A stretch of DNA of 34,545 nucleotides from an uncultured bacterium (GTDB lineage Bacteria; Myxococcota_A; Bradymonadia; Bradymonadales; Bradymonadaceae). Location: contig CALJNB010000146.1 of the NCBI GenBank assembly GCA_937981985.1, forward strand, positions 1-34,545, read 5' to 3'. The notes below the pieces were generated by a model, which ran no database searches, was not told the origin of the DNA, and saw only the letters and a list, made by a program, of their open reading frames with translations. A program made the translations under genes and the position numbers. How positions within the stretch are numbered: the first letter of the stretch is position 1; every line of letters starts with the position of its first letter. Positions 1 through 7,546 of this stretch are shown here, one piece after another.

Positions 1-371
1 CTATGGGATATTATCGAGGGTTCCAGGTTGCCGGTGTTCCCCCCGAAATTATGGGAATAGGACCGGTTCCGGCAATTCGTCTCCTTTTGAAAAAAATGAA
101 TTTGACCGTGGATGATATCGACCTGTTCGAAATCAATGAGGCCTTCGCGTCGCAAGCCAGCTACTGCGGCAAAGAGCTTGGTGTTCCGGTGGAGAAGTTT
201 AATATCCATGGTGGGGCGATTGCGTTGGGGCATCCCCTTGGCGTTTCTGGAACTCGCATGGCGGGTACACTTTTACGCTCGCTTGAAAAAACCGGGGGAC
301 GTTATGGTGTTGTTTCGATGTGTATTGGCGGTGGTATGGGAGCCGCTGCACTCTTTGAAAGAGTCGAATAG
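1..371 (+). CDS. Thiolase (acetyl-CoA acyltransferase), C-terminal part
   Basis: This is the C-terminal end of a thiolase, cut by the left edge of the window; about 122 residues are visible. Thiolases cleave 3-ketoacyl-CoA in beta-oxidation or condense two acetyl-CoA in the reverse direction. Three family signatures are seen: the EINEAFA segment (visible residues 43-49), the GGAIALGHPLGVSG block with catalytic His77, and the CIGGGMG loop with catalytic Cys107. Both C-terminal catalytic residues are therefore intact. The nucleophilic Cys of the N-terminal half lies outside the window, so degradative and biosynthetic types cannot be told apart. The first visible ATG at base 3 is probably internal. 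A strong terminator follows the stop codon. Confidence 0.95.
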   Translation, partial: MGYYRGFQVAGVPPEIMGIGPVPAIRLLLKKMNLTVDDIDLFEINEAFASQASYCGKELGVPVEKFNIHGGAIALGHPLGVSGTRMAGTLLRSLEKTGGRYGVVSMCIGGGMGAAALFERVE

Positions 372-392
372 GATTCAGCTCCTTCTCCACGA

Positions 393-421
393 AACGTCTC
401 CAACTTGAGGCGTTTTTTTTT
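393..421 (+). terminator. Rho-independent terminator after the thiolase gene
   Basis: An 8-bp stem (AACGTCTC with GAGGCGTT, one T-G wobble) around a 6-base loop is followed by a run of nine T. It starts 22 bases after the thiolase stop codon and should end that transcript. Confidence 0.85.
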
Positions 422-481
422 GTAAACTTTGAAATTCTAAATCTCTTCACCCCATGCTTGGGTATCTCTACTCGCTTAGAG

Positions 482-522
482 ATCGTCATCGCACTGACAA
501 CGATCGTCATAGCATTGACGAT
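482..522. promoter_or_regulatory. Two palindromes 21 bp apart, operator-like
   Basis: The copy at 503-522 is a perfect interrupted palindrome, ATCGTCA-TAGCAT-TGACGAT. A second, imperfect copy lies at 482-501 (ATCGTCA-TCGCAC-TGACAAC). The start-to-start distance is 21 bp, two helical turns, as expected for two repressor or activator dimers on one DNA face. A -10-like TATACT sits at 529-534, just downstream. The regulator is unknown and no obvious partner gene is adjacent. Confidence 0.5.
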
Positions 523-581
523 AACTTTTATACTCCGAAACGCTTCATCTACTTGATACTCGCTCAAGGAAGACATTACTC

Positions 582-635
582 ATGAAATTTGGTTTTAATT
601 TTGGACGTCGGCGTTTCGTTTTTGACACAACTTAA
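582..635 (+). other. Possible 17-codon open reading frame
   Basis: An ATG at 582 follows an AAGGA (566-570) at a usable distance and opens a 17-codon frame ending in TAA at 633-635. The peptide is basic and aromatic-rich (GRRRF near the middle). It lies just downstream of the double palindrome and a TATACT -10-like box. Only the Shine-Dalgarno spacing and position support it. It could be a leader peptide, the start of a decayed gene, or chance. Confidence 0.15.
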
Positions 636-982
636 GTTTCTGAGCTTCGCCTGGTGTAAGACGATACTGGGCAGTTTCGTTGGACGATTTTCGGTGGACC
701 GAATACCACTTCTAGAATTTGCTGGTAAAACCTATTGATTTTGGGCGGCAATAGAATTCAGTTTTGAAATTTTATCAAAGCGCCATCTTTATGACTTTTC
801 AGTCATTTTCTTTTCGGCTTTTCGTTTATATCTGATGATAGTCGAAACGAGTTATTGAGCTAAGAAATCTTCGTCCGGCACGGTTTTTTCTTACTTTCCA
901 GATTTAGTTTGCTTGCTTTGGATCGTTATTTGCATTTTTAGGGGGCAATCAGGCCGTTGGTCATTAAACCTCGCGGATTGGA

Positions 983-1012
983 CAAGTTTGTGGCCCAAAA
1001 GCCACACACTTG
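983..1012 (+). repeat. 12-bp inverted repeat upstream of DUF1592a
   Basis: The arms CAAGTTTGTGGC and GCCACACACTTG pair over 12 positions with one T-C mismatch around the loop CCAAAA. The hairpin ends 50 bases before the chosen start of the DUF1592 gene. No T-run follows it, so an attenuator, mRNA-stabilising stem or protein-binding site is more likely than a terminator. I did not find the hairpin ahead of the second DUF1592 copy. Confidence 0.55.
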
Positions 1013-1061
1013 AGGTTTGTATGTCAGAGTGTTTGAGGCTTGTTTGTCCCGGAGTGTGTTG

Positions 1062-2720
1062 ATGAAAAAAATATTTCTAATTTGCATCTTGTTTTCAGTA
1101 ACTGCAGCTTGCGATGGTGATCTAAATTTATTTGGAGATAATAACTCAACATTTGGCTCCGAAACTCCAATCATCATCATTGATACAAACAATGGCCAAA
1201 TTCCCCGTGATGACGATGACGACGTCGACGTTCCAGATGTGGAGGTATGCCGGTTCATTAACCCGGGGATAACACCGCTTCGACGTCTAACGAAAATAGA
1301 ATATAACAATTCAATCGAAGATCTTTTTCCTAATTTTGTGATTCCCACACAGAGCGTCGCTAGCGACGAACGTGTGGGACTATTTCTGGCTAATACTGAG
1401 TCGGCAGTCGATCTTGTGATAGCTGAAAAATATATGTTCGCCGCCGAGGCCGTTGCCGGAATTGCTATCAGCGATCGCACAGCGCTTTGCAATGGGGTTT
1501 GTAATGTTTCGTGGGCATTGGCAATAACCGAGCGAGCATTTCGTCGACCCCTTAGCGTTGAAGAGAGTGGTGCGATAACGGGCTTGTTTGAGGGGAGTGA
1601 AGCAGCATACGGCAATGAAGTCGCGGTACGAATGACGATCGAGGCGATTCTCCAGTCTTCAAGTTTTCTATATCGGGCTGAGTTGGGACAAGAGCCCGCA
1701 GAGAACGTGACAAAGTTGACTCCACACGAACTCGCATCTCGCATGTCCTATTTTCTTGGTGGGACAACTCCCGATGCTGCTCTTTTGGAAGCCGTAAAAT
1801 CTGGGAAATTGGAGAAGATAGAGGACATAGAAAAACAAGCCCGTCGTCTGCTCGCTCACCCTCGAGGCCGAGCTCGTATTAATTCTGTAATTACGACTTG
1901 GTTTGGAATTGACCATGTGGAAGACCTAGAGCGTGATGGGTTGACTCAACAGCAGTTGGAATCGCTTTTAGCGGAATCACAACTTTTCATTGAAAGCGTT
2001 ATGGTGGACGGTGATGCATCTTTAAGTGAGTTATTAACCGCCGACTATGCAATTGTTAGTGAAGAGAACGCCGACTTATACGGCGTGAGTGTGTCCGGTG
2101 TTGAGCGAGTTCAATTACCACCAGAACGCCGAGGAATGCTTGGACAACCTAGCTTTCTTGCAGCTCATGGGACGGGACAGTCGATCATTCATCGTGGAAA
2201 ATTCATCAAAGATGCTTTCTTATGTTTAGGGACTCCTGATCCGCCTCAAGCGCTTGTCCCTTTGCCCACATTTGACGGAGAGTCGGATCGTTCCAAGGCA
2301 GATAAGCGTATTGAGGCGACCGATGAGGGATGTGCGACATGCCACGCTGTCGTTGATGGCATCGGTAAGATATTTGATCCTTTCGACGAAAATGGAAAAT
2401 ACCGTACCGCAGATACATTTGGGAATACCCTCACTTCGACGGGCCAAATGTTAGGGACAGATATTGAAGGGGAGATAGATGGAGTTTCGCAATTGGCTGA
2501 TGCAATGGTGAAATCAGAGCACGTGAGAAGTTGTGTAACTAAACAATTTTTAACCTATTCGCTTGGACGACAAGTTTCTAAATCTGAAGACGCTTGCAGT
2601 CTCCTTGTTATGAAAAAAGCACTCGATCTTTCTAACGGTAATCTCAATGAAATGTTGATTGAAATCGTGAAAACTGACGCGTTCAGATACCGACGCAAAC
2701 TTGATACTGGAGCTCAATAA
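1062..2720 (+). CDS. DUF1592/DUF1588 exported lipoprotein with CxxCH (copy a)
   Basis: A 552-residue exported protein of the planctomycete-cytochrome-like class; its function is not established. The ATG at 1062 is chosen because it gives a signal peptide ending in a lipobox-like AAC (Cys17) and has CGGAG seven bases upstream; an in-frame start at 1017 would spoil the signal. In order the protein shows an Asp-rich linker (50-60), a DUF1587-like region (63-135), DUF1595 (140-210), DUF1592 (215-345), DUF1588 (350-450, with LGQPSFLAAHG and HRGKF) and DUF1585 to the end. The CATCH at 424-428 is a c-type heme-binding motif. The stop codon overlaps the ATG of the DUF1552 gene (TAATG), so the two are translationally coupled. 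A paralogue of the same length lies at 5776-7434. Confidence 0.88.
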   Translation: MKKIFLICILFSVTAACDGDLNLFGDNNSTFGSETPIIIIDTNNGQIPRDDDDDVDVPDVEVCRFINPGITPLRRLTKIEYNNSIEDLFPNFVIPTQSVASDERVGLFLANTESAVDLVIAEKYMFAAEAVAGIAISDRTALCNGVCNVSWALAITERAFRRPLSVEESGAITGLFEGSEAAYGNEVAVRMTIEAILQSSSFLYRAELGQEPAENVTKLTPHELASRMSYFLGGTTPDAALLEAVKSGKLEKIEDIEKQARRLLAHPRGRARINSVITTWFGIDHVEDLERDGLTQQQLESLLAESQLFIESVMVDGDASLSELLTADYAIVSEENADLYGVSVSGVERVQLPPERRGMLGQPSFLAAHGTGQSIIHRGKFIKDAFLCLGTPDPPQALVPLPTFDGESDRSKADKRIEATDEGCATCHAVVDGIGKIFDPFDENGKYRTADTFGNTLTSTGQMLGTDIEGEIDGVSQLADAMVKSEHVRSCVTKQFLTYSLGRQVSKSEDACSLLVMKKALDLSNGNLNEMLIEIVKTDAFRYRRKLDTGAQ

Positions 2721-4021
2721 TGAAATCATTTACTAGACGTCACTTTCTTCGAGGACTCGGTGCATCCACGCTCGCTCTTCCTCTTTTACCGTCGTTATTG
2801 AATGCTGCAGAAGCGCCTGGAAAAGCGAAAAACTTGATTATCATGTTCAGTCCGAATGGGTCGCTTCCAGAAAGGTGGCGTCCGTCCGGAACTGAAAATA
2901 ACTGGACGATTAATCCCAATGATATTTTAGCACCTCTTATACCGCATAAAGATGATCTTTTGGTTATCGAAGGGGTAGACATGACCTCTGCTGCGCCGGG
3001 AAACGGAAACGGAATCGGCGACGGCCATCAAAGAGGTATGGGTCATATGTTAACGGGGCGGGATCTTCTTGCCAGTAATGCTTATCCGGGAGGGGTTTCT
3101 GTAGACCAGCATATTGCCCAAAGACTCGGTGTTGATCCACTGACAATGGCGATTAAACCTGGGAACGCAACGACGCATTCCCGCATGAGTTATTCGGCTG
3201 CGGGACAACCTGCGACACCTCGTGAAGATCCCACAGCGATTTTCAACTCGATGTTTGGTAATCTCGATCAAAATCCGGTTGCAGCAAAAACTCTGCTTGA
3301 ACAACGTAAGTCGGTCCTTGATTTTGTGAAGGGCGACATGGGACGGATTAAAAATAAAATCTCAGCCAAAGATCTTCAGCGTGTGGAAGGTCATCTTGCA
3401 TCGGTTCGAGATATTGAGAAGAGACTCATCTCGGCTGGCGAAGATGGAGTGTGTGTCGAACCAAATCTAGGAAATGTTCTAGATCATACGCGCGATGAAA
3501 ACTTTCCTCAAACGGGGAGACTTCTTATGGACATGATGGTGAAGAGTTTTGAATGTGGACTCACTCAAGTGGCAAGCCTTCAATTTAGTCGGTCGACAGG
3601 TGGTGCTCAATTCGGAAGTTTTCTTGATGGAGTGACGCGTGGACATCACGATCTCTCTCACGATGTCGATGCGAATTCGATAGAACAGCTGGTAAAAATT
3701 AATCGATGGTACGCAGAACAAATGGCCTACCTAATAAGCAAGTTAAAGAGTGTCACGTATTCAGACGGAACCACGCTTCTTGATCAGACAGCGATACTTT
3801 GGGTCAATGAACTGGGCCGAGGAAGTACCCACACGCGTACCGATGTACCTTATGTTCTCGCCGGAAGCTGTGGCGGATATTTTGATCTCGGCCGTTATAT
3901 CGAAAGCGATGATGAGCCTCATAACAATATGCTTCTTTCGTTGTGTCACGCCATGGGGGTCCCTGATGCGACCTTCGGCGACCCGACGTATTGTACGGGT
4001 GTATTGAAGAATCTAACGTAG
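2720..4021 (+). CDS. DUF1552 (HXXSHH-type) Tat-exported protein, copy a
   Basis: A 433-residue DUF1552 protein. The start is a twin-arginine signal (TRRHFLRG, Arg6-Arg7), then a hydrophobic stretch and a likely cleavage near residue 30 (LLNAAEA). Tat export implies folding, perhaps with a cofactor, before transport. The family's namesake HxxSH motif is seen as GHHDLSHD in the middle of the protein. DUF1552 genes usually sit next to DUF1592 genes, and here the start overlaps the DUF1592a stop by one base. The biochemical role is unknown. The sequence is closely similar to 4248-5552, and the first 38 bases of the two genes are identical. Confidence 0.9.
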   Translation: MKSFTRRHFLRGLGASTLALPLLPSLLNAAEAPGKAKNLIIMFSPNGSLPERWRPSGTENNWTINPNDILAPLIPHKDDLLVIEGVDMTSAAPGNGNGIGDGHQRGMGHMLTGRDLLASNAYPGGVSVDQHIAQRLGVDPLTMAIKPGNATTHSRMSYSAAGQPATPREDPTAIFNSMFGNLDQNPVAAKTLLEQRKSVLDFVKGDMGRIKNKISAKDLQRVEGHLASVRDIEKRLISAGEDGVCVEPNLGNVLDHTRDENFPQTGRLLMDMMVKSFECGLTQVASLQFSRSTGGAQFGSFLDGVTRGHHDLSHDVDANSIEQLVKINRWYAEQMAYLISKLKSVTYSDGTTLLDQTAILWVNELGRGSTHTRTDVPYVLAGSCGGYFDLGRYIESDDEPHNNMLLSLCHAMGVPDATFGDPTYCTGVLKNLT

Positions 4022-4100
4022 AACGATGAGAGACCGTTCGGTTTAAGCCTCGTCAAAAATAAAAAAAAAACGAATTTCTGGGACAAATTAGGCCGAAAGA

Positions 4101-4247
4101 TTTCTAAATCTGAGGATGATTGTGTAGTCTTCCCGTGATAAGTCGGACCGCGGTTTTTGTCTGAATTCGATCTCGATTGAAACTTGATCGAAATCGCAAA
4201 AAGCTGTCGCGTTCTGATAGTACGCAAACGTCTTACTGGAGCTAATA
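4101..4247 (+). pseudogene. Decayed 3' end of a third DUF1592 gene
   Basis: The 147 bases ahead of DUF1552b align with the last 145 bases ahead of DUF1552a (2575-2719). Both begin TTTCTAAATCTGA, share blocks through the middle and end in nearly the same bases (TACTGGAGCT, then AATAATG or AATGATG-type junction). In-frame stops (for example the TGATAA at 4136-4141) and small indels have destroyed the reading frame. This is a fossil of the C-terminal tail of a DUF1592 gene left by a tandem duplication of the DUF1592-DUF1552 pair. Its last bases may still serve as the ribosome-binding region of DUF1552b. Confidence 0.8.
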
Positions 4248-5552
4248 ATGAAATCATTTACTAGACGTCACTTTCTTCGAGGACTAGGTGCATCCACACT
4301 CGCCCTTCCTCTTATGCCATCACTTTTGAATGCTGCAGAGGCATTACAAAGACCGAAAAATTTGATTATCATGTTTAGCCCCAATGGTTCGTTGGCGGAA
4401 AGATGGCGTCCAACGGGCTCGGAAAACGATTGGGAGATTAATCCGAACGATATTTTGGGTCCTCTCATACGTCATAAAAAAGATCTTTTAGTCATCGAAG
4501 GCGTAGATATGAAGACTTCCGTTCGGGCAAACTCAAACGGTGTCGGTGATGACCACCAAAGAGGTATGGGTCACATGTTAACGGCAAGAAATCTTGTCGA
4601 TAACAAATCTTCAGAAGGTCCTTCGGTAGATCAATATATCGCAGAACAAATTGGCGTTTTGCCGTTAACATTGGCGATCAAACCTGGGGGCGCAAACGCT
4701 CACAACCGTATGAGTTATTTTAGTTCGGGTTCACCCGCTACACCGCTTTTAGCTCCGAAGGAAATTTTCGAATCTATTTTCGGAAATCTTGATCAAAATC
4801 CAGAAGCAGCTAAACAGCTTTTGGAGCAGCGCCGATCGGTTCTTGATTTTGTGAAGGGAGATTTAGGTCGTATAAAAAAGAAAGTATCTGCAAACGATCT
4901 ACAGCGTTTAGAAAGTCATCTCGCTGCGGTGCGAAGTCTTGAGCAAAAATTGATTTCTTCAGGGGCTAATGGGGTCTGTATGAAGTCCGATAGTCCGGAG
5001 GAAAATATGGTCCACACTACTGATGCTGGATTTCCTGAAACCTCGGATTTCCTTCAGGATATGATCGTAAAAAGTCTTGAATGTGGTCTGACACAAGTCG
5101 CCACGCTCCAATATAGTCGTTCTACCGGTGGCGCCGTATTTAGTTTCCTCGATGGCGTTAATCGTGGACATCACGATCTCTCTCACGAAAACAACACGAA
5201 TACTGATGCTATGGAACAACTTGTGAAAATTAATCGTTGGTATGCCGAACAGATGGGCAAGCTTATCGATAAATTAAAAAACGTAACTTATTCGGACGGC
5301 ACGACGCTTTTTGATCAGACTGCCATTCTTTGGGTCAATGAGCTTGGCCGAGGAAGTACGCATGTAGGTACGGACGTACCCTACGTCCTTGCAGGAAGCT
5401 GCGGCGGATATTTCAGACTAAATCGCTTTATTGAAAGCGATGATGAACCTCACAACAATATGCTTCTTTCGTTATGTCACGCGATGGGAGTTCCTGACGC
5501 GACTTTCGGTAATACGAAATTTAGCACCGGGATACTTAAAAATCTAACTTAG
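4248..5552 (+). CDS. DUF1552 (HXXSHH-type) Tat-exported protein, copy b
   Basis: A 434-residue paralogue of the protein at 2720-4021, alignable along its whole length. It has the same Tat signal (TRRHFLRG), the same NLIIMFSPNGSL segment after the signal peptide, and the same GHHDLSH motif. The first 38 bases are identical to copy a. The signal-peptide region looks more conserved than the middle, which suggests recent gene conversion or constraint on export. Its upstream partner has decayed to the fossil at 4101-4247, so it may now depend on DUF1592b downstream, 223 bases away. A small hairpin (GACCG/CGGTC, 5577-5594) follows the gene. Confidence 0.9.
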   Translation: MKSFTRRHFLRGLGASTLALPLMPSLLNAAEALQRPKNLIIMFSPNGSLAERWRPTGSENDWEINPNDILGPLIRHKKDLLVIEGVDMKTSVRANSNGVGDDHQRGMGHMLTARNLVDNKSSEGPSVDQYIAEQIGVLPLTLAIKPGGANAHNRMSYFSSGSPATPLLAPKEIFESIFGNLDQNPEAAKQLLEQRRSVLDFVKGDLGRIKKKVSANDLQRLESHLAAVRSLEQKLISSGANGVCMKSDSPEENMVHTTDAGFPETSDFLQDMIVKSLECGLTQVATLQYSRSTGGAVFSFLDGVNRGHHDLSHENNTNTDAMEQLVKINRWYAEQMGKLIDKLKNVTYSDGTTLFDQTAILWVNELGRGSTHVGTDVPYVLAGSCGGYFRLNRFIESDDEPHNNMLLSLCHAMGVPDATFGNTKFSTGILKNLT

Positions 5553-5775
5553 AACTTCTGGGGCTTCTCCCTGAAAGACCGAAAGCGGACGGTCAAATTT
5601 GGACTTCTAAAAAGTGGAAATCGTCATTTTTTTGAGAAAGAAGCTGTCCTTTTTGTTCGTCATATGTAGGCCATGAGGTTCGTATGATATTTGATAAAAA
5701 AACCAGTTTGGTGTATTTGTAGGTCTATGTCGGATGCGGCTGATTGATGTGTTGTTTGTGTATTTCGGAGCGTGC

Positions 5776-7434
5776 GTGAAGAAAAATATATATATATTGG
5801 TTTCGTTTTTGATGCTGTCGTGCACTGGCGATATTAAGGTCTTGGGCTCCGCAAAAGCTGAGTTTGGTAACGGAGGTACGAAAAATTCTGGACAGCCATC
5901 AACAGAGAACGATGGGAAAATCCTTCGACCAGAAACAGACGCGATTCCAGCAGAGGGCGCGTGTCGTTATATCAACCCTGGACGCACGCCTCTTAAACGC
6001 CTCACAAAATTAGAATATAACAACTCGGTGCAAGATCTTTTCCCGGGGATGACGATACCTATTCAGAGTCTAGCGGCTGACGAGCGCGTTGGTATTTTTG
6101 AAGCAAATACAAACACTGCCGTGGATCTCGTGATCGCTGAAAAGTATATGCGCGCATCAGAATCTATTGCCAAAATTGCAGTCAATAATTTGAGTGAGTT
6201 GTGCGTGGGAACGTGCGATGTAAATTGGGCGTTGAATCTCGGTGAGCGCGCGTTTCGTAGACCGTTACTCCAATCGGAAAGCGAAGGTTTGACAGATTTA
6301 TTTACCATCACTGAATCTAAGTTTGATAACGCCACTGCTGTGAGAATGACGGTGGAGGCGATCTTACAATCGTCTAGTTTCCTCTATCTCGCTGAAATAG
6401 GCGAAGAGCCCGAAAAAGAAGTGACGAAGCTGACTCCTTTTGAGCTTGCATCTCGCCTTTCTTATCTACTCACTGGAACGACTCCAGATGCTGAATTGAT
6501 GACAGCCGCAAAGGACGGACGACTTGGAGATCCGGCAGTAATTGAAGCGGAGGCAAGACGCCTTCTAGAGAGTCCGATGGGCCGAGATCGTCTCATTACC
6601 GCGATTTCTATGTGGTTTGGTATTGACGGTCTAGAGAATTTGGACGGCGCCGGTTTAACACGTGAACAGTTAACTGACTTATTGCTTGAGTCCAAAACCT
6701 TCATCGACCATGTCGTTTCGAAAGAGGATGCGAGTTGGAAGGAGTTAATTACCGCCGATTATGGATTTATCGGTCGTGCAAACGCCGATTTCTACGGTGT
6801 TACTCCTGAAGAAGACTTTGGCGCCGTTAAATTCCCTGCGGAACGGAGAGGGCTTTTGGGGCACCCGAGTTTTCTGGCTGCCCACGGCAGGGGGCAGTCG
6901 ATCATTCATCGCGGTAAATTTATCAACAAAGCCTTTTTATGTGTTACCGACTTCCCCATGCCTCAAGGAATAGTGCCGCTGGACAGTTTTCCCGGTGAAT
7001 CCGAGCGTTCAAAAGCTGACAAACGCATAGAAACAACTGAGGGGAGTTGCAATTTATGCCATGGTCCAATCGATGGCGTTGGAAAGATATTTGATCCTTT
7101 TGATCTGGACGGCCGTTTTCGTACAAAAGATGAGTTCGGAAACGATCTTAGCTCGGAGGGCGATGTATCCGAAATCGATATTAAAGGCAGCTTCGATGGA
7201 ATCGCAGACTTGGCTGACGCAATGACAAAATCACAGGATGTTCGAAGTTGTGTGACAAAACAGTTTTTCACTTATTCTCTGGGACGTAAGACAACAATTT
7301 CCGACGCATGTACGTTGGAGGGAATGAAAACGGCCCTAGAGCTTTCTGATGGCAACCTCAAAGAGATGCTGATTTCGTTCGTAAAAACCGATGCATTCAA
7401 ATACCGACGTCGCCTCGATATTGAGGTCGAGTAG
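5776..7434 (+). CDS. DUF1592/DUF1588 exported lipoprotein with CxxCH (copy b)
   Basis: A 552-residue paralogue of the protein at 1062-2720 with the same domain order. The GTG at 5776 is chosen because CGGAG (5766-5770) lies five bases upstream and the product then starts MKKNIYIL, a lipoprotein signal ending in LSC (Cys16). The longer in-frame start at 5734 would bury the signal. The CNLCH motif at about residue 425 is a heme-binding CxxCH, conserved with copy a. TTGTTTGT and CGGAG(T/C)GTG are shared by the two leaders (1040-1058 and 5752-5774), so upstream DNA was duplicated too. There is no DUF1552 gene directly downstream, unlike copy a. Confidence 0.88.
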   Translation: MKKNIYILVSFLMLSCTGDIKVLGSAKAEFGNGGTKNSGQPSTENDGKILRPETDAIPAEGACRYINPGRTPLKRLTKLEYNNSVQDLFPGMTIPIQSLAADERVGIFEANTNTAVDLVIAEKYMRASESIAKIAVNNLSELCVGTCDVNWALNLGERAFRRPLLQSESEGLTDLFTITESKFDNATAVRMTVEAILQSSSFLYLAEIGEEPEKEVTKLTPFELASRLSYLLTGTTPDAELMTAAKDGRLGDPAVIEAEARRLLESPMGRDRLITAISMWFGIDGLENLDGAGLTREQLTDLLLESKTFIDHVVSKEDASWKELITADYGFIGRANADFYGVTPEEDFGAVKFPAERRGLLGHPSFLAAHGRGQSIIHRGKFINKAFLCVTDFPMPQGIVPLDSFPGESERSKADKRIETTEGSCNLCHGPIDGVGKIFDPFDLDGRFRTKDEFGNDLSSEGDVSEIDIKGSFDGIADLADAMTKSQDVRSCVTKQFFTYSLGRKTTISDACTLEGMKTALELSDGNLKEMLISFVKTDAFKYRRRLDIEVE

Positions 7435-7546
7435 TTATTGTTCTGATGCTTTTTAGTAATTTCAGTTACTTTATTCGCTACAGTAAAAACTCTAACGTGG
7501 TTTTCGAATTTTATTAGAAGAGTGAAGTGAGGACGCGTACTTTCTA

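Larger units (their letters stand above)
422..1061. other. Long non-coding stretch before the DUF1592/DUF1552 locus
   Basis: About 640 bases between the thiolase terminator and the first lipoprotein gene contain no convincing gene. What is visible is an operator-like pair of palindromes (482-522), a possible 17-codon reading frame (582-635), and a 12-bp hairpin (983-1012). A minus-strand frame at 595-711 translates to protein-like sequence for 39 codons but has no start codon. The stretch may contain a decayed gene and carries the regulatory DNA for the downstream locus. Confidence 0.5.

Noticed and set aside
595..711. Minus-strand stretch of 39 protein-like codons (ending in AQYRLTPGEAQKLK-type sequence)
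   Set aside because: No start codon and a stop just upstream; may be a remnant of a lost gene, but there is not enough to call it.
938..1744. Minus-strand frame of 268 codons over the DUF1592a gene
   Set aside because: It runs opposite a gene with clear domains and a signal peptide, and the product resembles no family.
7455..7470. Small hairpin AGTAA-TTACT between DUF1592b and the kinase gene
   Set aside because: Five A/T-rich pairs only and no real T-run; too weak for a terminator.
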